Part shown: positions 1 to 6,357 of the stretch, in pieces
Numbering within the stretch: the stretch's first letter is position 1
How the letters are laid out: the number at the start of each line of letters is the position of its first letter
Source: Clostridia bacterium
GTDB taxonomy: Bacteria > Bacillota > Clostridia > Monoglobales > Monoglobaceae
NCBI GenBank assembly: GCA_017409915.1
Contig: JAFQRU010000069.1
Coordinates: 1 to 8,217 of the forward strand
DNA: 8,217 nucleotides
Direction of reading: 5' to 3'
Notes under the pieces: model-generated
Database searches by the model: none
Told to the model about the DNA's origin: nothing
Seen by the model: only the letters and a program-made list of their open reading frames with translations
Made by a program: the position numbers and the translations under genes

Positions 1-419
1 AAAGCTTCATTACCGCACCAACCGTTTATACCTTTTACTTCTGGGTGGTTTTTATCGCCTACAATAACAATTCTCTGCCCTTTTTCAGACTCTTTTTGTG
101 CCACCTGGTGGATTTTCTTAACATAAGGACAGGTTGCATCAATTATTTCTGCATTAATGCTTTTAAGCTGGTCATATTCCGACTTTGAAATTCCATGAGC
201 CCTTATAATAACGGTGCTCTCTTCGGGAATTTCGTCAATAGTTTCAGCACATTTTACTCCAAGAGCTTCCAATTCCTTCACAACATCATTATTATGAATA
301 ATCATCCCATATGTATAGACGGGATTTTTCGTTATGTCTTTTGCTGTATCATAAGCGATTCTGACAGCTCGGTCAACGCCGAAACAAAAACCTGCATTAT
401 CTGCTATTGTTATTTGCAT
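1..419 (-). CDS. ispH: 4-hydroxy-3-methylbut-2-enyl diphosphate reductase (IspH/LytB), N-terminal part, cut by window edge
   Basis: IspH is a cytosolic iron-sulfur enzyme that makes IPP and DMAPP from HMBPP, the last step of the MEP isoprenoid pathway. I translated the first 139 residues from the ATG at 417-419. The cluster ligand C12 lies in AGFCFGV and C97 in DATCPYV. H42 (IIHNN), H75 (RAHG), H125 and E127 (NHPEV) match the family's substrate-binding histidines and glutamate. The third cluster cysteine would lie beyond the edge. The start is supported by an AGGAG nine bases upstream, and the gene begins inside the last codons of plsC (23-base overlap), so translation is probably coupled. 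In many Clostridia IspH is fused to a ribosomal S1-like domain; whether that holds here cannot be seen. The identification is secure. Confidence 0.97.
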   Translation of the reverse strand, partial: MQITIADNAGFCFGVDRAVRIAYDTAKDITKNPVYTYGMIIHNNDVVKELEALGVKCAETIDEIPEESTVIIRAHGISKSEYDQLKSINAEIIDATCPYVKKIHQVAQKESEKGQRIVIVGDKNHPEVKGINGWCGNEA

Positions 420-1014
420 AAACCTTTACTCCTGCAAGCGAAGCAATCTGAGGCATTAAAATCTCGTCAGTCATACTCTGTAATTCCTCAGCGCTCAGCT
501 TTTTATCTTTATATTCAGAAAAATCTATGTATTCCCCAAAAGTTACGGTTACTTTCCCTCTGAATTTATAATCAGCGGAAATTCCGGCAGGAAGCAATCC
601 ACATCCAACCTTGGAAGCAAGCATTACCGCCCCTGATTTTCCCTTTTTCATCATACCTTTGGTCTTAGAGCGAGTTCCCTCCGGGAACATAACCATATTC
701 TTTCCATCTTTTAAAATACGAAGAGCGGTTTTAATAGCTCCAAGATCCCCACTGCCACGGCTTACAGGAAAAGCACCAAACCTCTTTAAAAATCCGCCAA
801 AAAGCTTGTTTTTAAAAAGCTCTTCCTTTGCCATAAAAGCAAGGGGTTCTTTAACCGCAACTCCGAGAACAATAGGGTCGAAATTGCTGATATGGTTTGA
901 AACAAGAATAAAATTCTTATCTTTTGGAATATTTTCCTTGCCAACAACCTTTACATTAAACATTATTCTTAACACAATTGAGCATAGCCCAAGTGCAAAT
1001 TTATACAGTCCCAT
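397..1014 (-). CDS. plsC: 1-acyl-sn-glycerol-3-phosphate acyltransferase (PlsC family)
   Basis: This 205-residue protein should transfer an acyl group to lysophosphatidic acid, giving phosphatidic acid at the inner face of the membrane. The acyltransferase signatures are in order: NHISNFD with the catalytic H41-x4-D46, a basic FPVSRG block at 82-87, and FPEGTRS at 110-116. Residues 6-19 are hydrophobic and could form a membrane anchor. The length is ordinary for a short bacterial PlsC. The ATG at 1012-1014 lies inside the end of cmk (14-base overlap) with only a weak purine-rich AGAGAG ahead of it, so its translation probably depends on ribosomes leaving cmk. Its own 3' end overlaps ispH. Other lysophospholipid acyltransferases share these motifs, so acyl-acceptor specificity is inferred from the family and from the cmk-plsC context. 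Confidence 0.93.
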   Translation of the reverse strand: MGLYKFALGLCSIVLRIMFNVKVVGKENIPKDKNFILVSNHISNFDPIVLGVAVKEPLAFMAKEELFKNKLFGGFLKRFGAFPVSRGSGDLGAIKTALRILKDGKNMVMFPEGTRSKTKGMMKKGKSGAVMLASKVGCGLLPAGISADYKFRGKVTVTFGEYIDFSEYKDKKLSAEELQSMTDEILMPQIASLAGVKVYANNNSR

Positions 1015-1684
1015 TTAATTTACTCTCTTCTACTATTTTTAAAATTGCCATAATGGATTCATCAAGACTTAATGTTGTTGTGTCAACCAAAATGCTGTCA
1101 TCCGCTTGTTTTAGCGGCGCAAATTCACGCTCGGAATCCTGCTTGTCACGAGCTATCATATCCTTAATAACCTCGTCTAAGGAGCAATTTTCGCCCTTTT
1201 CCATAAGTTCTTTATGTCGTCTTGATGCTCTTTCTTCCACTGATGCAGTTAAAAATATCTTAATCTCTGCATTTGGAAGAACATAAGTCCCGATATCTCG
1301 TCCATCCATTACAACATTATTGCGACTTGCGATTTTTCTCTGGATATCAACAAGCTTTAATCTAACTTTTGGAATAGTAGCAACCGCAGATGCCGCCATA
1401 GATGCCTCCGGAGTTCTTATTATGCCGTTAACATCCGTTCCGTTTATTAAAATATGCTGGCCGTCCTCTTTTGAAATGATTTCCATATTTATATCATCCA
1501 AAATGCCCGCAACATTAGCCTCATCCTTTGGTTCTATCCCTTTTTGCAGCACGGTTACACCGATAGCGCGATACATAGCACCGGTATCGATGTAAATACA
1601 GCCGAGTTTTTTAGCAACAGCCTTTGCGATGGTGCTTTTCCCTGCACCCGCAGGTCCGTCAATTGCGACATTAAACTTTTCCAT
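1001..1684 (-). CDS. cmk: Cytidylate kinase (CMP/dCMP kinase)
   Basis: Cmk uses ATP to phosphorylate CMP and dCMP, feeding nucleic-acid and CDP-lipid synthesis. The 227-residue length is typical. The P-loop GPAGAGKST is at 10-18, DTGAMYR at 33-39, the CMP-binding region includes S99 and R108, DGRDIGT is at 127-133, and the lid motif RDKQDSER is at 179-186. These are the usual substrate-contacting arginines and aspartates of the family. The ATG at 1682-1684 is preceded by TAGAGG nine bases away, and that sequence also holds the stop codon of the upstream 89-residue gene (gap 12 bases). The plsC gene starts inside the last codons. The gene therefore sits in the middle of the ychF-led unit. Nothing in it is unusual. 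Confidence 0.97.
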   Translation of the reverse strand: MEKFNVAIDGPAGAGKSTIAKAVAKKLGCIYIDTGAMYRAIGVTVLQKGIEPKDEANVAGILDDINMEIISKEDGQHILINGTDVNGIIRTPEASMAASAVATIPKVRLKLVDIQRKIASRNNVVMDGRDIGTYVLPNAEIKIFLTASVEERASRRHKELMEKGENCSLDEVIKDMIARDKQDSEREFAPLKQADDSILVDTTTLSLDESIMAILKIVEESKLNGTV

Positions 1685-1696
1685 ATGTTTTAACCT

Positions 1697-1966
1697 CTAA
1701 TTTAATCTTTCTTCCAAATCCTCAATATAGCTTTTGATTTCCCTGATTTTTACGCAAATATCTTCGCGCTCATCTTCAAGGTTTTCTCCTGTGATATACT
1801 CGGTATAGAAAGCCTTACCAAGGTCTTCAAAAGCCTTTTTTAAGTCGATTTTCGCATCGTAGATTTTGTATTTAAGTTTAGAATTTTCAAGAATCTCCCC
1901 TGATGCTTTAACAACAGTTTCTGCCGTGTTTACTACAATCTTTTTTGCATTTTCCGTAAATGACAT
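1697..1966 (-). CDS. Small helical protein of unknown function (89 residues)
   Basis: I do not recognise a named family with confidence; the sequence resembles small, poorly described proteins seen in other Clostridia. Residues 1-25 (MSFTENAKKIVVNTAETVVK at the start) look amphipathic and short on charge compared with the rest. Residues 28-55 mix lysines with acids (KLKYKIYDAKIDLKKAFEDL), and 62-88 are acid-rich with leucine/isoleucine spacing suggestive of a coiled coil (IREIKSYIEDLEERL). There is no cysteine pair, signal peptide or clear membrane segment; the only cysteine is near residue 71. That the gene is real is supported by the strongest ribosome site in the window, TAGGAGGG seven bases before the ATG, and by tight spacing: 21 bases after ychF and 12 before cmk. 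It may be an oligomeric or scaffold protein, but the function is unknown. Confidence 0.85.
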   Translation of the reverse strand: MSFTENAKKIVVNTAETVVKASGEILENSKLKYKIYDAKIDLKKAFEDLGKAFYTEYITGENLEDEREDICVKIREIKSYIEDLEERLN

Positions 1967-1970
1967 ATAA

Positions 1971-1980
1971 TTCCCTCCTA
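1971..1980 (-). promoter_or_regulatory. Very strong Shine-Dalgarno for the 89-residue unknown protein
   Basis: On the minus strand this reads TAGGAGGGAA, close to a full match to the 16S anti-Shine-Dalgarno, placed seven bases from the ATG at 1964-1966. It is better than the sites of its operon neighbours, which suggests the small protein is made in higher amounts than cmk or plsC. Confidence 0.85.
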
Positions 1981-1987
1981 AATTTAT

Positions 1988-3079
1988 TTATACATTAAAT
2001 CTGAACAATATTATGTCGCCGTCCTGAACAACATATTCCTTGCCTTCACTTCTTACAAGACCTTTTTCTTTTGCAGCAAGCATACTGCCGTTTTCCATAA
2101 GATCAGAATATGCAACAACTTCGGCACGGATAAAGCCTCTTTCGAAGTCAGTATGAATTTTCCCAGCTGCCTGAGGCGCTTTTGTTCCCTTTTTAATAGT
2201 CCAGGCTCTTACCTCAGGTTTGCCTGCTGTAAGATAACTTATAAGTCCTAAAAGAGAATAGCTTGCTTTAATAAGCTTATCAAGGCCTGATTCGGTTGCT
2301 CCAAGTTCATCTAAGAACATCTGCTTCTCCTCAGGGTCAAGCTCTGCAATTTCTTCTTCAATTCTTGCAGAAATAACCATAACAGCAGACTTTTCTTTGT
2401 CGGCAAATTCGCGAATCTGACGAACAAATTCATTATCGCCTTTTGCGTAATCATCTTCTGCTACATTTGCTGCATATATTACAGGCTTTAAGGTAAGCAA
2501 CGAAACCTCAGACAGCATCTCTTTTTCATCATCGGAATATTCAAACATTCTTGCGGTGCAACCGTCTTCAAGGTTCTTTTTAAGCTTTTCAAAAAAGTCA
2601 ATCTCAACCTGATATTTTTTGTCTCCACCTTTAATTGCTTTACGGCTCTTATCAAGGCGTCTTTCAACAATTTCAATATCGGACAAAATAAGTTCCATAT
2701 TTATTGTATCAATATCTCTTATCGGATTGATATTGCCTTCAACATGAACAATATTATCGTCTTCAAAGGCGCGGACAACATGGATAATAGCGTCAACCTC
2801 GCGGATATTGGACAAAAATTTATTTCCAAGACCTTCTCCCTGGCTTGCGCCTTTAACGAGACCTGCTATATCAACAAATTCAATAACCGCAGGGGTAACT
2901 TTATCAGGACTATACATTTCGCAGAGCTTGTCAAGTCTCTCATCAGGGACTGCAACAGTGCCCACATTAGGCTCAATAGTACAGAAAGGATAGTTAGCAG
3001 ATTCTGCTCCTGCCTGGGTAATTGCATTAAAAAGTGTGCTCTTTCCAACATTTGGAAGACCAACTATGCCAAGTTTCAT
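1988..3079 (-). CDS. ychF: YchF/OLA1-family P-loop ATPase
   Basis: YchF is an Obg-related translation-factor NTPase that binds ribosomes and, in studied members, prefers ATP and is linked to oxidative-stress responses. At 363 residues it has the standard length. The P-loop GLPNVGKST is at 7-15, the conserved NYPFCTIEPN is at 29-38, and the G3 motif DIAG at 70-73 is followed by LVKGAS. The G4 position carries NVAE (205-208) rather than NKxD, which is the family hallmark tied to loss of GTP specificity. A helical coiled-coil insert spans roughly 127-190. The C-terminal TGS-like domain covers about 279-363. The ATG at 3077-3079 has AGAGG eight bases upstream. It is the first gene after a consensus promoter and probably leads a unit running through ispH. 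Confidence 0.97.
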   Translation of the reverse strand: MKLGIVGLPNVGKSTLFNAITQAGAESANYPFCTIEPNVGTVAVPDERLDKLCEMYSPDKVTPAVIEFVDIAGLVKGASQGEGLGNKFLSNIREVDAIIHVVRAFEDDNIVHVEGNINPIRDIDTINMELILSDIEIVERRLDKSRKAIKGGDKKYQVEIDFFEKLKKNLEDGCTARMFEYSDDEKEMLSEVSLLTLKPVIYAANVAEDDYAKGDNEFVRQIREFADKEKSAVMVISARIEEEIAELDPEEKQMFLDELGATESGLDKLIKASYSLLGLISYLTAGKPEVRAWTIKKGTKAPQAAGKIHTDFERGFIRAEVVAYSDLMENGSMLAAKEKGLVRSEGKEYVVQDGDIILFRFNV

Positions 3080-3126
3080 AATTTATGCCTCTTTTCCTAA
3101 GTATATCCAAGTTTTAACTACTTAAT

Positions 3127-3155
3127 ATTATATGATAATTATAACGCTTTGTCAA
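3127..3155 (-). promoter_or_regulatory. Consensus sigma-A promoter for ychF and downstream genes
   Basis: On the minus strand the -35 box TTGACA (3150-3155) and the -10 box TATAAT (3127-3132) are both perfect and separated by 17 bases. Transcription should begin near 3120, giving a leader of about 40 bases before ychF. The -35 box starts two bases after the stop of the upstream flavoprotein gene, and no good terminator precedes it. Upstream read-through may therefore add to this promoter. Confidence 0.88.
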
Positions 3156-3168
3156 ACTATATTTGACA
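3150..3168. repeat. 7-bp perfect inverted repeat over the ychF -35 box
   Basis: TGTCAAA (3150-3156) and TTTGACA (3162-3168) are perfect inverted copies with a five-base centre. The left arm contains the whole -35 hexamer of the ychF promoter; the right arm lies in the last codons of the flavoprotein gene. It could be an operator for a dimeric repressor or a weak hairpin. It has no U-tract on the minus strand, so it is a poor terminator. It may also be chance, because the right arm is fixed partly by coding sequence. Confidence 0.4.
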
Positions 3169-4725
3169 TATTTTGAGGGCGATTTTTATACCGTCAACAG
3201 CGGCGCTCATTATGCCCCCTGCATACCCTGCGCCTTCTCCCGCCGGATAAAGACCTTTAAGAGAAACACTTTCAAAATTCTCATCTCTTAAAATACGAAG
3301 TGGCGCCGAAGTCCTTGTTTCCACACCTGTTAAAACTGCTCCGCCATAAGTATATCCTTTAATTCGCTTTTCAAAATTTAAGAGCCCGTCTTTTAAGGTA
3401 TCGCAAATAAATTTGGGCAAACACTCTCTTAAATCCGCAAAGGTAAAATCTCCTGTAAAAGTTGGGTTTACGCCATTAAAGCCTACGCTAATTTTGTTTT
3501 CCGCAAAATCTCTCGCAAGCTGAACAGGAGCCTTTCCTTTGGCGACATTATAAGCAAGACCTTCATACTTTCTCTGAAATTCAACTCCTGCCAGTGCATC
3601 ATCGCTATCAAAATCGCTTGGCTTAACCGTAACAACCAATGCGCTGTTCGCATTTTCCCCGTCTCTTTTATATTCGCTCATACCGTTTACAACAAGCATA
3701 TTTTCTTCCGACGATGCATTAACAACCGTCCCGCCGGGGCACATACAAAAAGAATAACAGCTTCTTTCTTCTCCGTTATAAGTCAGTCTATAATCCGCAG
3801 GTGGCAATAATGGGTTATTATATTCTTTTCCATATTGCATTTTGTTGATAAATTCTTGTGTATGCTCAATTCTTACTCCTGCCGCAAAGGCTTTTGCCTC
3901 GCACTTTATACCCATTTCTTTGAGCATTGAATAAGTATCTCTGCTACTATGTCCTATGGCTAAAACAAGAGCATCACAAGGGTATTCTTCCTGATTGTTT
4001 ACGACAACGCCTTTCAGCTTGTCATTTTCCGTTATAACATTTGTAACTGTACTGTTAAATTTAACCGTTCCACCAAGGCTTTCAATTTCTTTTCTCATAT
4101 TTTTAACAACAGATTTAAGCTTGTCCGTCCCAATATGAGGCTTTGCTTTATACAATATATCCTCCGGCGCACCAAATTTAACGAAGGTTTCCAGCACCAC
4201 TCTTTGAAGAGGGTCGCCGATTCTTGTTGTGAGCTTCCCGTCGGAAAAGGTTCCTGCTCCACCTTCACCAAACTGAACATTGGTATTAGGGTTAAGTTTG
4301 TTATTTTTCCAAAAGTCTTCAACTATTTTTGTTCTCGTATCAACATCGGCGCCTCTTTCAAAAACAATTGGCGAAAGCCCTGATTTAGCCAATAGATATG
4401 CAGAGAATAACCCGCAAGGACCCGTACCGACTACAACAACCCTTTTTGCTTTTTTCTTTGCCGAAATAACACTCTCAATGTTTATCGGCTCATATTTTCT
4501 GAAATCAGGGTTAAGGTTTATCCATTCCTCGTCCACTTTGGTATCAAAGATAACAGAGCACGAGTAATGGATATTATTTTCTCTTCTTGCATCCAATGAC
4601 TTGCGATAAATCTCAATATTTTCATACTCAATTTTCTTTTCGTTAAGTATCTTCTTTGCCATATTGATTATATCGTCGTCAATATGCGATACAGATACTT
4701 TCAGATTGTCAAGTATTACCCTCAT
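3157..4725 (-). CDS. FAD-dependent dehydrogenase of unknown substrate (COG2509 type)
   Basis: This 522-residue protein belongs to the uncharacterised NAD(FAD)-utilising dehydrogenase group. Residues 1-90 form a separate N-terminal domain with a basic motif RKSLDARRENNIHY (41-54). The dinucleotide-binding fold follows: VVVVGTGPCG (96-105) with the acidic ribose-binding E123. A family block GEGGAGTFSDGKL is at 153-165, the second dinucleotide signature LVLAIGHSSRD at 253-263, and a cysteine cluster CYSFCMCPGG at 323-332. The C-terminal FAD-contacting segment, GLYPAGEGAGYAGG, is at 491-504. There is no signal peptide, so it is cytosolic. AGGAG lies five bases before the ATG. It follows cdaR by 57 bases with a hairpin between and has no clear promoter of its own. 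The fold is secure; the reaction and physiological electron acceptor are unknown. Confidence 0.9.
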   Translation of the reverse strand: MRVILDNLKVSVSHIDDDIINMAKKILNEKKIEYENIEIYRKSLDARRENNIHYSCSVIFDTKVDEEWINLNPDFRKYEPINIESVISAKKKAKRVVVVGTGPCGLFSAYLLAKSGLSPIVFERGADVDTRTKIVEDFWKNNKLNPNTNVQFGEGGAGTFSDGKLTTRIGDPLQRVVLETFVKFGAPEDILYKAKPHIGTDKLKSVVKNMRKEIESLGGTVKFNSTVTNVITENDKLKGVVVNNQEEYPCDALVLAIGHSSRDTYSMLKEMGIKCEAKAFAAGVRIEHTQEFINKMQYGKEYNNPLLPPADYRLTYNGEERSCYSFCMCPGGTVVNASSEENMLVVNGMSEYKRDGENANSALVVTVKPSDFDSDDALAGVEFQRKYEGLAYNVAKGKAPVQLARDFAENKISVGFNGVNPTFTGDFTFADLRECLPKFICDTLKDGLLNFEKRIKGYTYGGAVLTGVETRTSAPLRILRDENFESVSLKGLYPAGEGAGYAGGIMSAAVDGIKIALKICQI

Positions 4726-4742
4726 AAACTCTCCTATAAACC

Positions 4743-4768
4743 AAATGAGGCGAAATTACGCCTCATTT
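4743..4768 (-). terminator. Hairpin between cdaR and the flavoprotein gene (partial terminator or leader element)
   Basis: A perfect 10-bp stem, AAATGAGGCG (4743-4752) and CGCCTCATTT (4759-4768), encloses a six-base loop. On the minus strand it lies about 14 bases past the cdaR stop but is followed by only three T residues and then GG, so termination in that direction should be weak. On the plus strand it is followed by a long T-rich run. It ends eight bases before the AGGAG of the flavoprotein gene and may tune read-through or start access there. Confidence 0.6.
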
Positions 4769-4782
4769 TAATCTTTTTTATT

Positions 4783-5487
4783 TTATTTCGACTCGTCCTT
4801 GCTTATTGTCACATAAGCGGAAATTTCTTCGTCGCTTACAGTAAGGTTTTTATATGCAATGTGACCGTTTACGATATCCTTGCCATTTTTATCAACAAGA
4901 ACAACTTTTGAAGAAACAGTTTTGCTTTCAGTAAGCTCTTCGCAGTTAATCGCAACATAAGCACTTTCTACCATATCCACATAAGTCTTGGCACCGCTTA
5001 CTCTTACACTATCTAAAAATAAAATTGGTTTTTCGGATACTGAATATCCCTTTGGTGCATCTTTAATGATTTCTGCGGAAACATCAACAAATGATGAAAC
5101 AACGGTATCAATCTGAACCTGAGACTTTTTATCAGAGCGCTCAACGATTTCGATATTCTTATTTGAAGTTGAAACATCAATTTTTATGTTGTCGTATTTG
5201 CCAGATTCAGAAACAACTGATAAATCAAGAAATGCAGAAATATCCTCCTTGTCAAAGGCGATAAGCTCAGAGCGTTCACCTTTTATCTTGATATCAATGG
5301 TTTTAATATTATAATCAACCATAGCAAGTGAATCTGGAAGCTCAGTTACCTTGTAGGATACAGGAATATCATCAATTTTTCTTGTGATTTCAGGATCTTC
5401 GATATAAACAACATAGAGCCATATTAAAAGCGCAATCAAGAACGAAGCAATTTTTAAAACTGAATCTTTTTCAAAAAACTTTTTCAT
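4783..5487 (-). CDS. cdaR: CdaR (YbbR-domain) membrane-anchored partner of CdaA, short form
   Basis: CdaR proteins bind the membrane diadenylate cyclase CdaA and modulate its activity from outside the membrane. This 234-residue protein has a short basic N-terminus (MKK), one membrane helix at about 11-28, then an extracellular part beginning YIEDPEITRKIDDIPV. I see two YbbR-like repeats, roughly 38-127 and 134-228. The second carries KGYSVSEKP, then VRVSGAKTYVDMV, the typical VxxSGxxxxV core. Well-known homologues such as that of Bacillus subtilis are about twice as long with four repeats, so this is a reduced form, apparently not a truncation because reading is open to a clean TAA. Its ATG is three bases beyond the cdaA stop. 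AGGAG lies inside cdaA's last codons, twelve bases away, which is wide. Confidence 0.93.
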   Translation of the reverse strand: MKKFFEKDSVLKIASFLIALLIWLYVVYIEDPEITRKIDDIPVSYKVTELPDSLAMVDYNIKTIDIKIKGERSELIAFDKEDISAFLDLSVVSESGKYDNIKIDVSTSNKNIEIVERSDKKSQVQIDTVVSSFVDVSAEIIKDAPKGYSVSEKPILFLDSVRVSGAKTYVDMVESAYVAINCEELTESKTVSSKVVLVDKNGKDIVNGHIAYKNLTVSDEEISAYVTISKDESK

Positions 5488-5490
5488 AGA

Positions 5491-6339
5491 TTAGTTACGC
5501 TCCTTTCTAAGGAACTTATTTCGCTTTCCAGGCTTTTCTTCTTTGTTTACATCAAGCAAATCAAATAATTTCTTTTCAAGCTGTTCAGGGGTTAAATTCA
5601 TTTGAATTTCGCCACCTACGGCAATAGAAATTCTTCCTGTTTCCTCAGATACTATGATAACAACTGCATCCGCCTCTTCTGAAAGACCGATTCCTGCTCT
5701 GTGTCTTGTTCCAAGATCGCGACTTAAACGCTGATTTTGTGTAAGGGGAAGGAAACAAGTCGCCGAAGCAATCTTATTCTCTCTTATTATCATTGCGCCG
5801 TCATGGAGAGGTGTTTTAGGGATAAACACATTAACTATAAGCTCAGAACTTATGTCAGCGTTAATGTCAATCCCTGTATTAATAATATCGCCAAGCTTTT
5901 CTTCTCTTTCAAAAACTATAAGGGCGCCAATTCTGCTCTTAGACATATTGTGGCACGCCTCAACAACAGCTTTGATTGCCTTTTTTGTCTTGTCTTCATA
6001 TTCGCCAGCGAAAGCAAACATTCTGCCCATTCCTCGTCTTCCAAGGTGTTCAAGACCGCGTCTTAACTCCGGCTGGAAAACAATAAGAATTGCAATAAGC
6101 CCAAGCTGCATAGCGTTTTGAAGAACATAATAAACCGCATGCAAATCGGCAAAATAACTAAGCTGCATTATGGCAACAAGAATAATTATTCCTTTAAGAA
6201 GCTGAATTGTCTTAGTATCTCTGATGAATTTAAGACATTTATATATTACATAAGCTATAATTAAAATATCTAATATATCAGTAATCTGAATGAAAGAAAA
6301 CTGATTAAGAAGTGTATTATAAAATTTATCCAAAATCAA
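5491..6339 (-). CDS. cdaA: Membrane diadenylate cyclase CdaA
   Basis: CdaA condenses two ATP into c-di-AMP, the messenger controlling potassium and osmolyte uptake and cell-wall balance in Firmicutes. The 282-residue protein has three membrane helices near 18-37, 47-63 and 67-89, then a cytosolic DAC (DisA_N) domain. The catalytic motifs are intact: LHDGAMII with D180-G-A, and GTRHRAG at 210-216. Family blocks VFQPELRRGLEHLG (87-100) and FIPKTPLHD are present. The C-terminus is basic (KRNKFLRKERN), plausibly lying along the membrane. The start is a TTG at 6337-6339 with GAAAGG five bases before it; a second TTG two codons later is also possible. It follows proS by 18 bases and precedes cdaR by 3, so it is probably transcribed with both. 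Confidence 0.97.
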   Translation of the reverse strand: MILDKFYNTLLNQFSFIQITDILDILIIAYVIYKCLKFIRDTKTIQLLKGIIILVAIMQLSYFADLHAVYYVLQNAMQLGLIAILIVFQPELRRGLEHLGRRGMGRMFAFAGEYEDKTKKAIKAVVEACHNMSKSRIGALIVFEREEKLGDIINTGIDINADISSELIVNVFIPKTPLHDGAMIIRENKIASATCFLPLTQNQRLSRDLGTRHRAGIGLSEEADAVVIIVSEETGRISIAVGGEIQMNLTPEQLEKKLFDLLDVNKEEKPGKRNKFLRKERN

Positions 6340-6344
6340 TACGC

Positions 6345-6350
6345 CCTTTC
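6345..6350 (-). promoter_or_regulatory. Ribosome site deciding the TTG start of cdaA
   Basis: The minus strand reads GAAAGG here, five bases before the TTG at 6337-6339. No ATG in frame lies near it. Relative to the alternative TTG at 6331-6333 the spacing would be eleven bases, so the upstream TTG is the better choice though not certain. Confidence 0.65.
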
Positions 6351-6357
6351 AGTTATT

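Noticed and set aside
611..1018. 135-codon open frame on the plus strand
   Set aside because: It is the antisense of plsC, whose catalytic motifs are intact on the other strand. The translation has no recognisable motif and no ribosome site or promoter.
978..1286. 102-codon open frame on the plus strand, overlapping the one at 611-1018
   Set aside because: Antisense shadow of the 3' part of cmk. Its serine-rich composition reflects complement codons of the real gene.
3080..3156. Intrinsic terminator after the flavoprotein gene
   Set aside because: The only inverted repeat (3150-3168) has a 7-bp AT-rich stem and no T run after it on the minus strand, so I list it as a repeat and not as a terminator.
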